Positions 16,492 through 24,688 of a stretch of 25,114 nucleotides of DNA are shown here, piece after piece. This stretch comes from a virus. Below the pieces are notes generated by a model. That model was not told where the DNA came from, made no database searches, and worked only from the letters and a program-made list of their open reading frames with translations. The stretch covers positions 1 through 25,114 of IMG/VR virus record IMGVR_UViG_3300031772_000263; one strand, 5' to 3'. Made by a program: the position numbers and the translations under genes. Numbering within the stretch: the stretch's first letter is position 1; each line of letters begins with the position of its first letter.

Positions 16492-16525
16492 GAGGCCGGA
16501 GGCGCTAGGATGACCGTCCGGCCTC
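16492..16525 (-). terminator. 9-bp inverted repeat after the decoration gene, partial terminator/attenuator candidate
   Basis: Arms GAGGCCGGA (16492-16500) and TCCGGCCTC (16517-16525) are perfectly complementary around a 16-base loop, in the 89-bp gap between two genes. On the transcribed strand the hairpin is followed by GTCTTTCTC, a poor U-tract, so full termination is unlikely. It is well placed to lower transcription beyond the highly needed coat and decoration genes, or to serve as a 3' mRNA stabiliser. Confidence 0.6.
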
Positions 16526-16548
16526 TTTCGCACATTGGTTTCGTACCC

Positions 16549-16971
16549 CTAGGTCGTGACCGTCATCGTGTTGGTGCAGAGTTGGGCGACGTTCCAGTAG
16601 GTCCCGTCGCCAAAGACTAAGATGCAGGCCCCGATGAGATTACTTCCGGTCGAGAACACGACGCCATCGGCATCGAGATCGTTCTTCGTCCGCATGGTGT
16701 TGGCCGCCCCTGCGTTGACCGTCATGTTCTGGTCGACGCTCTGGAAGAAAATGAAGAACTCGTTCTTGATGGGGACAACCGGAAGAGTAAAGACGATCGC
16801 GCCGGTATCGCCGACGGTGCAGAAGATCGTTCCGGAATCGGTGTGCAGGACGGTGTAGTCCGCCGTCTTGATCTGAACGCGCACTTTGATCTTCGCGCCG
16901 TCGAAATTGACGGGTGCCAAAGCCTTGAAGGAAAGTCCATCGGAGATGATTTTGGGAGTCTGAACGGCCAT
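16549..16971 (-). CDS. Capsid decoration (head-stabilising) protein candidate
   Basis: 140 residues; AAGGAGG lies before the ATG, directly after the coat gene's stop. The protein is almost all beta with short strands and Asn/Gly turns: AIVFTLPVVPIKNEFFIFF, DQNMTVNAG, DGVVFSTGSNLIGACILVF and DGTYWNVAQL. This ladder-like pattern (strand, T/V-rich, polar turn, closing G-x-Y-W) is seen in small surface-exposed phage proteins. Position right behind the major capsid gene with its own excellent ribosome-binding site supports a protein made in near-stoichiometric amount. The assignment is inference from position and fold. Confidence 0.72.
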   Translation of the reverse strand: MAVQTPKIISDGLSFKALAPVNFDGAKIKVRVQIKTADYTVLHTDSGTIFCTVGDTGAIVFTLPVVPIKNEFFIFFQSVDQNMTVNAGAANTMRTKNDLDADGVVFSTGSNLIGACILVFGDGTYWNVAQLCTNTMTVTT

Positions 16972-16981
16972 TTTTTCCTCC

Positions 16982-18277
16982 TTAGCTCGCCGCGTGCTTG
17001 ACGTAGGTCAAGGCGCCCTGGGCTCTCGTCTTCTCGGCGACGAAGTTGTAGTAAAAGACCAGGCTTGCGACTGATTCGTCCTTGCCCTGAATTCTCTGAA
17101 GAATTCCGCTATCCCCCGGCAACCAGGCCATCCCGTTCTTCGAGGGGGCTTCGTTCTTGAGGTATGCTTCGTCGAGGGCGAGGATCCGTTGATCCGGACA
17201 GTCGTCGTCATAGATGACCGGGATCTCCCCGGAACGACCGCCGTAGAATTTCAATCCGGTGACGCCGGCCCAGGCGGCCTTTTCGTTCGGCATCGTCCGG
17301 TCCGTTTTCCAGATTGAAAAGAGAGCCCGCCAGATATAGGCGTTGGTGAGGAGGACTTTCGTCCGGCCCCACTTCTCGCATTCCTGGACGAGTTCGAGAA
17401 GTTTGTCGTCCGTCGGCGCCGTCGCCGAGGATCCCATCGCCACGATCGTTGCCTTTGACCAAGATTTCCCGGAGGCGGCACGGTCGATGTTCTGAAAGTA
17501 GGTCGGGGTGATCCCGACGTACGGATTGGACGCGGAGATGATCCCGTGCAGTCCCATCGGGACGCCGGTGCCCGCGGCCTGAGAAGCCGCATAGGTGTCG
17601 TGGTCGAAAAGATAGCCGTTGTCGCTCCAGGTTTGAGCCGTCAAAAGAGTGACCGCGGCGGTCCCGTCCCCGTTGTTCACGATCGCCGAGATGTCGACGT
17701 CTTCCGCCTCGAGATTCCCCGAGGAATCGTAAATGTCGACCGACATCCCCTCGTCGAGATATTGAGCGGGATTCGAGCGGCCGTTGGAGTCGAGGCCGAA
17801 GAATTCGTGATCGATCGTGAGGTCGGTGGAGTTCGAGCCGGCGCCGTAGCAGCGAGCCAGGCGGCCGGATCCGTCGCCGTGGTACTGACGGTTGAGTTTA
17901 TTGGAGATGTGCATCTTAATGCCGTCGACTTCCGTTCGGAGAACGTCAGCGATGGCGCCCTTGCCCTGGGAACAAGCGAGAGTGAGCCCGTCGAATTGAA
18001 GTTGGGCGTACATACCGCGCTTCAGATAGACGAGATATTCGTCGTACGCTCCCTGCTTCGCGGTCGGGAAAGTCGAAGACGATGAGGGCCGGGCCGATTT
18101 CGGCGACCCGGTTACGCGTTTAAAGAGCGCGTATTTCCCGACGACGTGTTCGGTATCGGTCTTGAAGCGATCGTAAAGGATCGTGTTCGCCCTGATCTCG
18201 ACGTTGAGCCCGGGCATGATGAATTCGAGAAAGATTTTGTCGGTGGCCACTTGGGCCAGGCCAAAAACATTGGCCAT
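16982..18277 (-). CDS. Major capsid protein, HK97 fold
   Basis: 431 residues; AGGAG seven bases before the ATG. Features of a coat protein: N-terminal helical segment with IMPGLNVEIRANTILYDRF, a strand-rich E-loop-like part (residues about 45-100), a spine-helix-like stretch with VDGIKMHISNKLNRQYHGDG and then LARCYGAG, a substantial inserted beta part (about 150-235), and an A-domain-like C-terminal half (LLELVQECEKWG, KVLLTNAYIWRALF, IPVIYDDDCPDQRILALDEAYL). Position directly after the scaffold candidate is decisive. No separate protease gene lies nearby, so assembly is probably scaffold-driven as in P22- and T7-type phages. Confidence 0.9.
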   Translation of the reverse strand: MANVFGLAQVATDKIFLEFIMPGLNVEIRANTILYDRFKTDTEHVVGKYALFKRVTGSPKSARPSSSSTFPTAKQGAYDEYLVYLKRGMYAQLQFDGLTLACSQGKGAIADVLRTEVDGIKMHISNKLNRQYHGDGSGRLARCYGAGSNSTDLTIDHEFFGLDSNGRSNPAQYLDEGMSVDIYDSSGNLEAEDVDISAIVNNGDGTAAVTLLTAQTWSDNGYLFDHDTYAASQAAGTGVPMGLHGIISASNPYVGITPTYFQNIDRAASGKSWSKATIVAMGSSATAPTDDKLLELVQECEKWGRTKVLLTNAYIWRALFSIWKTDRTMPNEKAAWAGVTGLKFYGGRSGEIPVIYDDDCPDQRILALDEAYLKNEAPSKNGMAWLPGDSGILQRIQGKDESVASLVFYYNFVAEKTRAQGALTYVKHAAS

Positions 18278-18306
18278 GAGGATTCTCCTACTATGTGAAC
18301 TTGAAG

Positions 18307-19497
18307 TTAATCGTTAGGTAAACCGATCATGTGCGGCATCGATCTGGCCATTTCCTCGAGTCCGGCGATAACTTCCGGGTCCTCGAGAGCTTGATCGATC
18401 GCATCGTCCGTTCCCTTTATCTGCCGTTTTACAGCGGTCTTCTTCTCGAAAGCGGCGCCGCCGGCGCCGGCAGGACGGACGATTTTGGGGAAGGCCTGTC
18501 TTCCCTCGACATAGGCCGCGACCGCGATCTTGCCGATTTCTTCGACAAGGTCGGGGCGATCCTTCGAGAGTACATCGACGTTCAAGGCCGTCGCTCCGGT
18601 CGAACCTCTGAGCTTGACCTGAAAACGACTGAAGTCCCGAACTCCTCGTTTGATAAGATCCGGGACCGGCGTTCTCCTGAATTTCGGATCTTGCTTAGCC
18701 ATCGCTTCTTCCCGTAGGTTAAGCATACTGATGTAGCCGGCAACCATCGGAAAACTCAGGTTGGCCTTCGTCTCGTCGTCGATGACGTTCTCGATCGGAT
18801 GTTCTTTGGCAGCTACGTTATAAAGTTCCTCGAGGCCCGACGCAGCCGCCGTGGCGGTTCGGATATTGCGTTCCTCACGAACCTGACTCAGTTCGTCCTC
18901 GAGAACCTTGAGTTTGCGCCCGGCTTCCTGGAGTTTCTTCCGAGCGACCGGATCTTCGATCTCCTCTTCCTCCTCGTCCCCGAACGGAGCTTCCTCTTCG
19001 GAGTCTTCCGTCTTCGCGGATTTGGACAGGAGCGGTTTCCCGGATTTGATGTGTTCGACGAGGGTATTGAGCGGATCGGCCAGGGCCATGAGCGAGCGTT
19101 CTCTTTCTTCGAGATCTCTCTCGGTTTCGGAGTCGCGTTGTCTCTTTCGAGTGTAGTCGTGGCCCTGTTGAGCGAGGGCGATCAGTTCTTCTCGGCTTTT
19201 GACGGGGATATCCTTGCCGTCGACTTTAATTACGGCAAACGGCTCCTCGGATCCCGAGGTTGGCGCGGCCGCAGTTTTCTTCGGACAGCCCGGACAATCG
19301 TCTTCGCCGGCGGCCGGGGCGGGTTTCGGCGTGGTCTTGGCGGGTGCTGGATCTCCAAAGAGATTCAGTTCGCTCATCCACTTATTCAACGTCCCCGGTT
19401 CGAAGAAACCCTCCTTCGGAAGTTCGCCTGGTTTCGGAGACTGCGGAGTGACCGGGGAGACCGGCTTTCCCGCTTGGTCTTCTTTAGGCTCTGGCAA
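18307..19497 (-). CDS. Capsid scaffolding protein
   Basis: 396 residues from a TTG (19495-19497) that follows GGAGG by five bases. The N-terminal 80 residues are Pro/Lys-rich and disordered, with an isolated CPGC motif (68-71). Residues 86-120 (FAVIKVDGKDIPVKSREELI ... QQGHDYTRKRQ) match a segment I know from many phage scaffold proteins. An acidic run (EEEAPFGDEEEEEIED) is followed by a coiled coil (about 190-215, QEAGRKLKVLEDELSQVREE), and the C-terminus is mixed with basic residues. Location between portal and coat is the usual one. A promoter overlaps the end of the portal gene just before this start, so transcription may begin about ten bases upstream. Confidence 0.83.
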   Translation of the reverse strand: MPEPKEDQAGKPVSPVTPQSPKPGELPKEGFFEPGTLNKWMSELNLFGDPAPAKTTPKPAPAAGEDDCPGCPKKTAAAPTSGSEEPFAVIKVDGKDIPVKSREELIALAQQGHDYTRKRQRDSETERDLEERERSLMALADPLNTLVEHIKSGKPLLSKSAKTEDSEEEAPFGDEEEEEIEDPVARKKLQEAGRKLKVLEDELSQVREERNIRTATAAASGLEELYNVAAKEHPIENVIDDETKANLSFPMVAGYISMLNLREEAMAKQDPKFRRTPVPDLIKRGVRDFSRFQVKLRGSTGATALNVDVLSKDRPDLVEEIGKIAVAAYVEGRQAFPKIVRPAGAGGAAFEKKTAVKRQIKGTDDAIDQALEDPEVIAGLEEMARSMPHMIGLPND

Positions 19498-19513
19498 TTT
19501 ACCCTCCTTCGCG

Positions 19514-19522
19514 ATTATACCA
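19514..19522 (-). promoter_or_regulatory. Extended -10 promoter for scaffold/coat
   Basis: On the minus strand the sequence reads TGGTATAAT: a perfect consensus -10 hexamer (19514-19519) plus the TGn extension (19520-19522). No good -35 hexamer lies 17 bp upstream, as is common for extended -10 promoters. The hexamer contains the portal stop TAA (19515-19517) and lies 17-25 bases from the scaffold TTG, so the transcript would start just before the ribosome-binding site. Such a match is unlikely by chance in this GC-rich sequence, but activity is inferred. Confidence 0.65.
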
Positions 19523-21554
19523 CAGGAAGAGGTTCGGCTCCTTCGCCGCCTCCCCCTCGTTCAAGTTCTTCCTGGGCGTATTCGTCTTCCGGAGATGCCG
19601 CGGCCTGCCCTGTTTCGGACGTGGGCCCGGCCTCCATAGCCTTGGACGCCTCGGCGAGCTTGAGATAGAACTCGAAGTGTTTCTCGATATGATCCTCAAG
19701 CGCCTGGACCTGTTCATCCGGCCAGGTCTCGACTTCCTCCGATTTGTAGAGGTTCGTATGTTGCTCGAGGTGGACTTCATGATCGTCATGGACAAAAACC
19801 CAAATAGGCCGGCTTTTGCCCTTGACCCCCATCCAGGTCCCGTCGATGAAACTTTGGTTCTCTCGGCAGGCCCGCTCAAGGTCGGCAATATCTCCGCGGA
19901 ATTCGGCCTCGGCCGTCCCGAGATTTAGAAGTTTAAGGATCTTCGGTCTGTCCGAAGTGTCGAAGAATTTCTTGTCCCAAAGGTCGAGGACGAGTCGACC
20001 GAGTACAGTTGTGGATTGATTTATGGAGACTCCGATCTCGAGTTGAACATCGTAATTCTGATTCAGATCGATCGCCGAGAAGTAACGAGTCGCCGCGATT
20101 TTATTCGGTCCCATGATCTTGACGAGTCGTCTTTCTCCATAGTGTTTGGCCATGAGTTTAAGGCGGAAACGACTTTGGGCTAAGATCGTCTTATTCGTCC
20201 GCTTGACCATCGGGTCGAGTTTGACGGCCTCTTGTTCAAGCATGGATTGATAGAGCGAGTTCGGAGATTGACTCGAATATTTCGGAAGTTGCGCGTAACT
20301 CGGCTCATGAATGTTCGAGACCATGTCCTTCGCCGCGAGGAGGAAGTCTCGATATTCTTTCTGGCCGGAGGACAACTGAGGCATCTGGACCGGCTCGGGC
20401 CTCGCGCCGCGGTCGAAGGGAATTTCGACGAGCTCGAGGGATCCCGCAATCATGGAACTTGCTCGGGCGAGCGAGCCCATCGGCACCATCATCTTCGGCC
20501 GCCAGGCCTCATAGTGTTCGGACTCCATCGAGACCATGCGGTTGAATTCTTTCTGGATCGGCTGGACGTAGTAGAGCGGTCCGCGGCCCCAAAAAGACCT
20601 TCGATTCTTTCGATAGTAATAGAAGAAATATCCGAGATCGTTGTCGGCGTTCGTGTTCGGGCCGGCCTCGACCGCCTTGTCCGCGAGGACGACGATGAAT
20701 CTTCCCTGCGGATACTTGTTCGACGGTTTCTCGATAAACTCGAGGATAACGACGGTCGGCATATCGCGGTGTTTCTCGCTGAGATCTTCGTTCGTCCCCA
20801 TGTATTTCTTCGCCGGATCTGACTCGATCTGTTTCTTAAGCCATTCCTCCTCGACCTTGTCGCCATAGGTGGAGAGGAAGTCGTCGACCGAGATTTCCTT
20901 GATCTCGAACATCCATCGAAGTTGATCCGGCCTTTTGGCCGCCGGATCCGGGCGAAGATTGAAAATATCGGGGGAGTAACATCCGACGTCGCCTTCGACC
21001 CGCCGGGCCGCTTTCCCTTTTTCGACTTGACCGAATCCCGAGAGAGACTCATCCCAAAACCAGCGGATGCAGCCGGTCCCGGTCCGGTACATATCGTACT
21101 TCATGTCCTCCGTAACCCCATCGATCCCGACGATGACGTCATTGTGGGCGAGGATTTTCGTCGCGACGATGGATCCGTTGATATCCTTTTGCTCGGAGGA
21201 GTTCGGGACGCCGATAACTGAGTTGAAAAAATTTACCTTGCCGTCGATCGCCTCGATCAGCGGCTTCATGAAGTTGATGACGACTCGTTTCTTCCGAGTA
21301 AGATCGACCGGGGCGACCCGCTTCGCGTCGGAATTCCAGAGAGTATATTGATCTCCCTCTTCCCAGGCGATCAGCTCCTGCCATTTTCCATGGTGTTGGC
21401 GGACGACCGGATGATCCTGGACAAAGGCATTGGCCCAGGCGCAGAACTGGGCCTCGGTCTGCTCTTTCCCTTCGATCCAGAACCAGTCGCCCTTATCGAC
21501 TGAAATCGGGGCGATCTCCTCGGTCTTCTCTTCGGCGATCTTTCTCGATGACAT
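19515..21554 (-). CDS. Portal protein (P22-type)
   Basis: 679 residues, close to the length of P22 gp1 (725). The ATG lies one base after the preceding stop. Portal-like stretches: KKRVVINFMKPLIEAIDGKV, then a helix/strand wing (DMKYDMYRTGTGCIRWFWDE), YSPDIFNLRPDPAAKRP, a stem region with GRGPLYYVQPIQKEFNRMVS, the clip-to-stem helices (MVSNIHEPSYAQLPKYSSQS, SMLEQEAVKLDPMVKRTN), and a crown-like C-terminal helical region ending in an acidic Gly-rich tail. Twelve copies normally form the DNA channel at one capsid vertex and bind the terminase during packaging. Order terminase - portal - scaffold - coat supports the call. Confidence 0.9.
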   Translation of the reverse strand: MSSRKIAEEKTEEIAPISVDKGDWFWIEGKEQTEAQFCAWANAFVQDHPVVRQHHGKWQELIAWEEGDQYTLWNSDAKRVAPVDLTRKKRVVINFMKPLIEAIDGKVNFFNSVIGVPNSSEQKDINGSIVATKILAHNDVIVGIDGVTEDMKYDMYRTGTGCIRWFWDESLSGFGQVEKGKAARRVEGDVGCYSPDIFNLRPDPAAKRPDQLRWMFEIKEISVDDFLSTYGDKVEEEWLKKQIESDPAKKYMGTNEDLSEKHRDMPTVVILEFIEKPSNKYPQGRFIVVLADKAVEAGPNTNADNDLGYFFYYYRKNRRSFWGRGPLYYVQPIQKEFNRMVSMESEHYEAWRPKMMVPMGSLARASSMIAGSLELVEIPFDRGARPEPVQMPQLSSGQKEYRDFLLAAKDMVSNIHEPSYAQLPKYSSQSPNSLYQSMLEQEAVKLDPMVKRTNKTILAQSRFRLKLMAKHYGERRLVKIMGPNKIAATRYFSAIDLNQNYDVQLEIGVSINQSTTVLGRLVLDLWDKKFFDTSDRPKILKLLNLGTAEAEFRGDIADLERACRENQSFIDGTWMGVKGKSRPIWVFVHDDHEVHLEQHTNLYKSEEVETWPDEQVQALEDHIEKHFEFYLKLAEASKAMEAGPTSETGQAAASPEDEYAQEELERGGGGEGAEPLPVV

Positions 21555-21555
21555 C

Positions 21556-21825
21556 TCAGAACTCGTCGTCGTGAATGCCCGGTTTTAGGGCAACCCTGGC
21601 CTTCGTGGCGGATACTTCGAGGCGAATAAGGTCGCCGCTCGCCTTGAGATATTCGAGTTTTTCTTTGGCGACGGTGCGATCGAGGACGAGTCTTTCCTGG
21701 TCAGCCTCGGAGATCGTCGCGAGAGTCGCGTTGATCCGTCGGAATTCCGTGCAGATTTGCTCGAGAACAGTCCGATTTTGCTCGGACGATCCTAAGACTT
21801 TCTCGATGATTTTACATAGTCGCAT
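21556..21825 (-). CDS. Small coiled-coil protein between terminase and portal
   Basis: 89 residues; the ATG overlaps the end of the large terminase gene by 14 bases in another frame. The protein is helical and charged (e.g. RRINATLATISEADQERLVL, then VAKEKLEYLKASGDLIRLEV) with a polar, acidic C-terminus (HDDEF). A gene of this size between terminase and portal is common in phages; roles proposed for such proteins include packaging accessories, but none can be assigned from the sequence. Confidence 0.7.
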   Translation of the reverse strand: MRLCKIIEKVLGSSEQNRTVLEQICTEFRRINATLATISEADQERLVLDRTVAKEKLEYLKASGDLIRLEVSATKARVALKPGIHDDEF

Positions 21826-23359
21826 CGGCCTGGCCCCATTCGGTATTACTTTGGAGATTTTTCATGAGTTTGCTCACTCTTTCGAGTTCTTCCTCGAACC
21901 GATCTTTTTTCTCCTCGCGTTCATCCCGACGATGTCCGCGTTTAGGAGGGTCGATGATTTTGACCTGGTAGGCGAGCGGATCCAGAAGATCCGTATTTTC
22001 CTTGCTAACGCCGTCATAGGTGACGATCGCGTCTTCGAGTTCGTTCATGTTATCGCCGAGAAGGATCCGGCCGGTCTCGAACCACTGTTGCATATACATA
22101 ATTCGGCTTGCCTTCGGCCTCCCCTGATGTTCGACGAAGGTGAAGTTGAGCTTCGGCGCCAGGTACGTGTACGTGTCGGCGATCGTGATCGAAGTTTTTT
22201 CTTTCTCGACGTAAGTTTCGTCCGGATGGAACTGGGCCGTCAGTCTTTCCATCAACCGAATGAAACCTTCGGGCGTGACGAAGAATTTCTCCGCGAATAT
22301 GACATAGAGATTCCCAGAAGGATCGACGTCGCAGATGACGACGCCGGTTGCGGAAGTTCTGGAGCGTTTCGGATCGGCCGTGACGGCCGGGTCCATGACC
22401 ATGACTCTCTTGTAGACCTCCGGGAGCCGGACCCACTTACGGATCCACTGCGGCCGGCACAGCATCCCTTCTTCATCGGCTATCTCCAGGGCGTATTGAG
22501 TTGCGAAGATCGTCGGGCCCTGGTCTTCCCGAATTGTCCGGAAATCCTCCCAACAGAACATTTCCGGGAACGAGAGGACGCCGTTTTCCTTGTAGGGGTC
22601 GACCCGTCCTCGGCCGTCTTCGATGGCCCAGGGCATGACGAACTTATCGTAACTCGGGAGTTTGCGGATCTTGCAGATGGTGTCCTTCGAGTGGAACGGG
22701 GTCCCGCTGTCGATCTCGAGCCCGATCTTGAATTTCGCATAGCGGGTGACGATCGACTTCTGGTACTTCCATGTATCCCAGACTTTCTCGCGTTCTCCCT
22801 CGGACTTCGAGTTTAAATCGTTGACGATGTCATCGTTGATGTAGATCGTCGTATGGCGCGAAGTCTGCTGAGTTTCCGTCGACGAGACCTGAAATCTGAA
22901 AAGATTCCGATACTCGACCTTGTGTTTCTCCCACTTCCGAAAATCATTCGGATCGGTCGGGAGTTTCGGGAAGATCCACTTGAGCAGAAGACAGTGCTCG
23001 ACAGTTTCCCGGAAGTCGAGATTCAAGGCTTCGGCATTTTCCTTGATCGACGTGTTGTAGGTGATCGAGGCCGGCTTATTCATCTCGATCGACCAGGCGA
23101 AGACCCAGATGATAAAACCGAGAAGGACGGTCGTCTTGTAGGATCCGCGAAAAACGGAGATGAATTTTCTTCGCGAAGGCCTCTTCCGTCGATCGAGGAA
23201 GTCGCAGAGGAGTTGATGAAGACAACCGAAGTTCCTGAATTTGTCCTCCCAGGCTTGGGCCAGGACGACGTGCTCGAAAAAGAAAAGCCCGGAAGACTGA
23301 TCTCGCCACCAGGAACGCGGGAAGCGGCCGGCGATCTCAGAAGGGGCGGTTTGGATCAC
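21812..23359 (-). CDS. terL: Large terminase subunit (packaging ATPase/nuclease)
   Basis: 515 residues from a GTG (23357-23359) with CGGAGG six bases before it; a TTG at 23383 would add eight residues but has no ribosome-binding site. Numbered from the GTG: Walker A-like FRGSYKTT (70-77), Walker B TIYINDDIVND with acidic pair D176-D177, coupling motif SGTPFH (218-223), and a nuclease domain with D323 (VMDPAVT), a Glu in YVEKEK (about 385) and D460 in DLLDPLAY. The Walker A deviates from the textbook GxxxxGK[ST]; phage terminases often do. The protein cuts concatemeric DNA and drives it into the procapsid through the portal. The gene overlaps the small terminase by 23 bases. Confidence 0.93.
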   Translation of the reverse strand: MIQTAPSEIAGRFPRSWWRDQSSGLFFFEHVVLAQAWEDKFRNFGCLHQLLCDFLDRRKRPSRRKFISVFRGSYKTTVLLGFIIWVFAWSIEMNKPASITYNTSIKENAEALNLDFRETVEHCLLLKWIFPKLPTDPNDFRKWEKHKVEYRNLFRFQVSSTETQQTSRHTTIYINDDIVNDLNSKSEGEREKVWDTWKYQKSIVTRYAKFKIGLEIDSGTPFHSKDTICKIRKLPSYDKFVMPWAIEDGRGRVDPYKENGVLSFPEMFCWEDFRTIREDQGPTIFATQYALEIADEEGMLCRPQWIRKWVRLPEVYKRVMVMDPAVTADPKRSRTSATGVVICDVDPSGNLYVIFAEKFFVTPEGFIRLMERLTAQFHPDETYVEKEKTSITIADTYTYLAPKLNFTFVEHQGRPKASRIMYMQQWFETGRILLGDNMNELEDAIVTYDGVSKENTDLLDPLAYQVKIIDPPKRGHRRDEREEKKDRFEEELERVSKLMKNLQSNTEWGQADATM

Positions 23360-23867
23360 TGAGGTCCTCCGCCTCAAGTTCAACGTCGATGATTTTTTCT
23401 CCGCTCACTTCCTCAGCTCGGTGGATGGTTCCTGAGTCGAAGTTGAAAGTCTCGTGTTTCTCGAGGCGGATGGAGCTTTTCGACGGCATCGCTCCGAGGA
23501 CATCGTATCCAAGTTCGACGGCCCTGAGTCTGATGACGTGGTCTGGGACGGTGATTACTTCTTTTTTCTGGACGACATTTCCGTTTCCGTCCGTTTTTTC
23601 CGGGACGACGGCGGCGACCTTGGTTGCGCGAATCGCTTCCTTATGCGTCCGGACGAGGAGATCCGGAGTCAGGCCGCGGCTTTCCATGGCCCGGGCGATG
23701 AGTTCCCGGACCGTACCGGACTTCATTGGAGCTACGGCGCCGGCGTAGCCGGCGAGTTTAGCCGCGTTCTTTTTCTGGGCGGGGTCGAATCCCGTCGATT
23801 GAAAGATCTGAAGGAAGGTCGCCTGTCTGTCGTTCAACCTTCCGAACGCGGTCTGTTGAGTTTTCAT
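23337..23867 (-). CDS. terS: Small terminase subunit
   Basis: 176 residues. The N-terminus has the pattern of small terminase HTH domains: LNDRQATFLQIFQSTGFDPAQ, then KKNAAKLAGYAG, followed by a helical segment (VRELIARAMESRGLTPDLLV) and a central region with VIRLRAVELGYDVLGAMP. The acidic C-terminus would contact TerL. The ATG directly abuts the preceding TAA (TAAATG) and has only a weak ribosome-binding site, so translational coupling is likely. Expected role: recognition of the packaging site as a ring of 8-11 copies and regulation of TerL. It lies immediately upstream of the large subunit and overlaps it. Confidence 0.85.
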   Translation of the reverse strand: MKTQQTAFGRLNDRQATFLQIFQSTGFDPAQKKNAAKLAGYAGAVAPMKSGTVRELIARAMESRGLTPDLLVRTHKEAIRATKVAAVVPEKTDGNGNVVQKKEVITVPDHVIRLRAVELGYDVLGAMPSKSSIRLEKHETFNFDSGTIHRAEEVSGEKIIDVELEAEDLSDPNRPF

Positions 23868-24464
23868 TTACGGAGCGACGATGTCTTCAGGCGGAGGGGC
23901 TCCGGCCGAGTCGAGATTTTGATCGAACGGACTTCGGTCGTGCTTCCTGGCCGGCGGTTTTTCCCGGAGGATCTCAGGTTTGATTCCTAAAACCATCTTT
24001 TTCAGATGGGCCTGGAGATCCGCCCCGCTCATTTTCTCTCGAGGAAGCGAAGACGTATCGACCCCGATGCCGTCGAGAAGACCGGGAACGGGGATCCCGG
24101 GATCGCGGCCGGGGAAAATCTCTTCCGGGTTCGGCGCCGCCGAGGGTTTCGTGATCGGAGTTTGACCCTTCAGGACTTCGAGTTGGAGTCGGAGATCCTC
24201 GTTTTGCTTGCGAAGTATCTTAGCTTCGGCCTCGAGCGAGAGCGGCCTCGAGGGACGCTGGTGGGTTTTGAAATATTCGTTGATGTCGGCGAGTCTGACG
24301 ATCCACTGCGTAGTGCTGTGGACGAGAAGAAAGTCTTCGCCGGCGTCGGCCGAGTTGGCCATCATCGTGAGGATTTTCTCCATGGTATGAGCGACTCCGC
24401 CGCCGATCGCGTTCCAAAGTTCCGGGAACGTGACCTCGCGCTTTCCGTCGGGCAGAATGTTCAA
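23868..24464 (-). CDS. Coiled-coil protein upstream of terminase, unknown
   Basis: 198 residues from a TTG (24462-24464) that forms a TTGA overlap with the preceding stop and has a textbook AGGAGG six bases before it. The N-terminal half is helical (FPELWNAIGGGVAHTMEKIL, then a region with DFLLVHSTTQWIVRLADINE), followed by a short leucine-rich coiled coil (about 76-97, LEAEAKILRKQNEDLRLQLE) and a Pro/Gly/Asp-rich disordered C-terminus. No domain recognised. In the late operon just before the terminase, it could be a packaging accessory or a regulator. Confidence 0.72.
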   Translation of the reverse strand: MNILPDGKREVTFPELWNAIGGGVAHTMEKILTMMANSADAGEDFLLVHSTTQWIVRLADINEYFKTHQRPSRPLSLEAEAKILRKQNEDLRLQLEVLKGQTPITKPSAAPNPEEIFPGRDPGIPVPGLLDGIGVDTSSLPREKMSGADLQAHLKKMVLGIKPEILREKPPARKHDRSPFDQNLDSAGAPPPEDIVAP

Positions 24465-24643
24465 GACTTACCTCCTTTGGATTTTCCCGAGGATCTCTCG
24501 GGGCTATGGATATGAATGGTCGCCAGATAGTCGTTAAGTTTTCCGGGAGTCGTGCAGCCGACGCGCTTTCCGGCGGATCCATCGGGATTTTTCTTGTAGA
24601 CGCAGACCCGGTTCTCGCTCACTTTTCGATGGAGATAAGGCAT
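24461..24643 (-). CDS. Small basic protein, first gene of the late operon
   Basis: 60 residues; AGGAG lies eight bases before the ATG. Basic, with two cysteines (NRVCVYKKNPDGSAGKR, then VGCTTPGKLNDYLATIHIH) and a Ser/Lys/Gly tail. The layout (two short strands, a cysteine on each, a helix and an HIH) is like short proteins I know from many metagenomic phages, which have no assigned function. It is the first gene downstream of the promoter at 24689-24717, with a leader of roughly 40 bases, and its stop overlaps the next TTG start. Confidence 0.7.
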   Translation of the reverse strand: MPYLHRKVSENRVCVYKKNPDGSAGKRVGCTTPGKLNDYLATIHIHSPERSSGKSKGGKS

Positions 24644-24688
24644 GAGGAGACTCCTGGATGTTTTATTGGCCGAGGTCCCATGCTTAAA

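Noticed and set aside
15494-16513. Plus-strand open frame of 339 codons opposite the beta-helix gene
   Set aside because: Valine/Arg/Asp-rich shadow; the minus strand gives a regular beta-helix pattern with a good ribosome-binding site.
18799-19668. Plus-strand open frame of 289 codons across scaffold and portal ends
   Set aside because: It spans two genes and the internal promoter on the other strand, and its phenylalanine/serine-rich translation is the mirror of the acidic scaffold sequence.
21575-22816. Plus-strand open frame of 413 codons opposite the large terminase
   Set aside because: The minus strand encodes clear terminase motifs; the plus-strand translation is rich in Arg, Phe and Asp with no recognisable motif.
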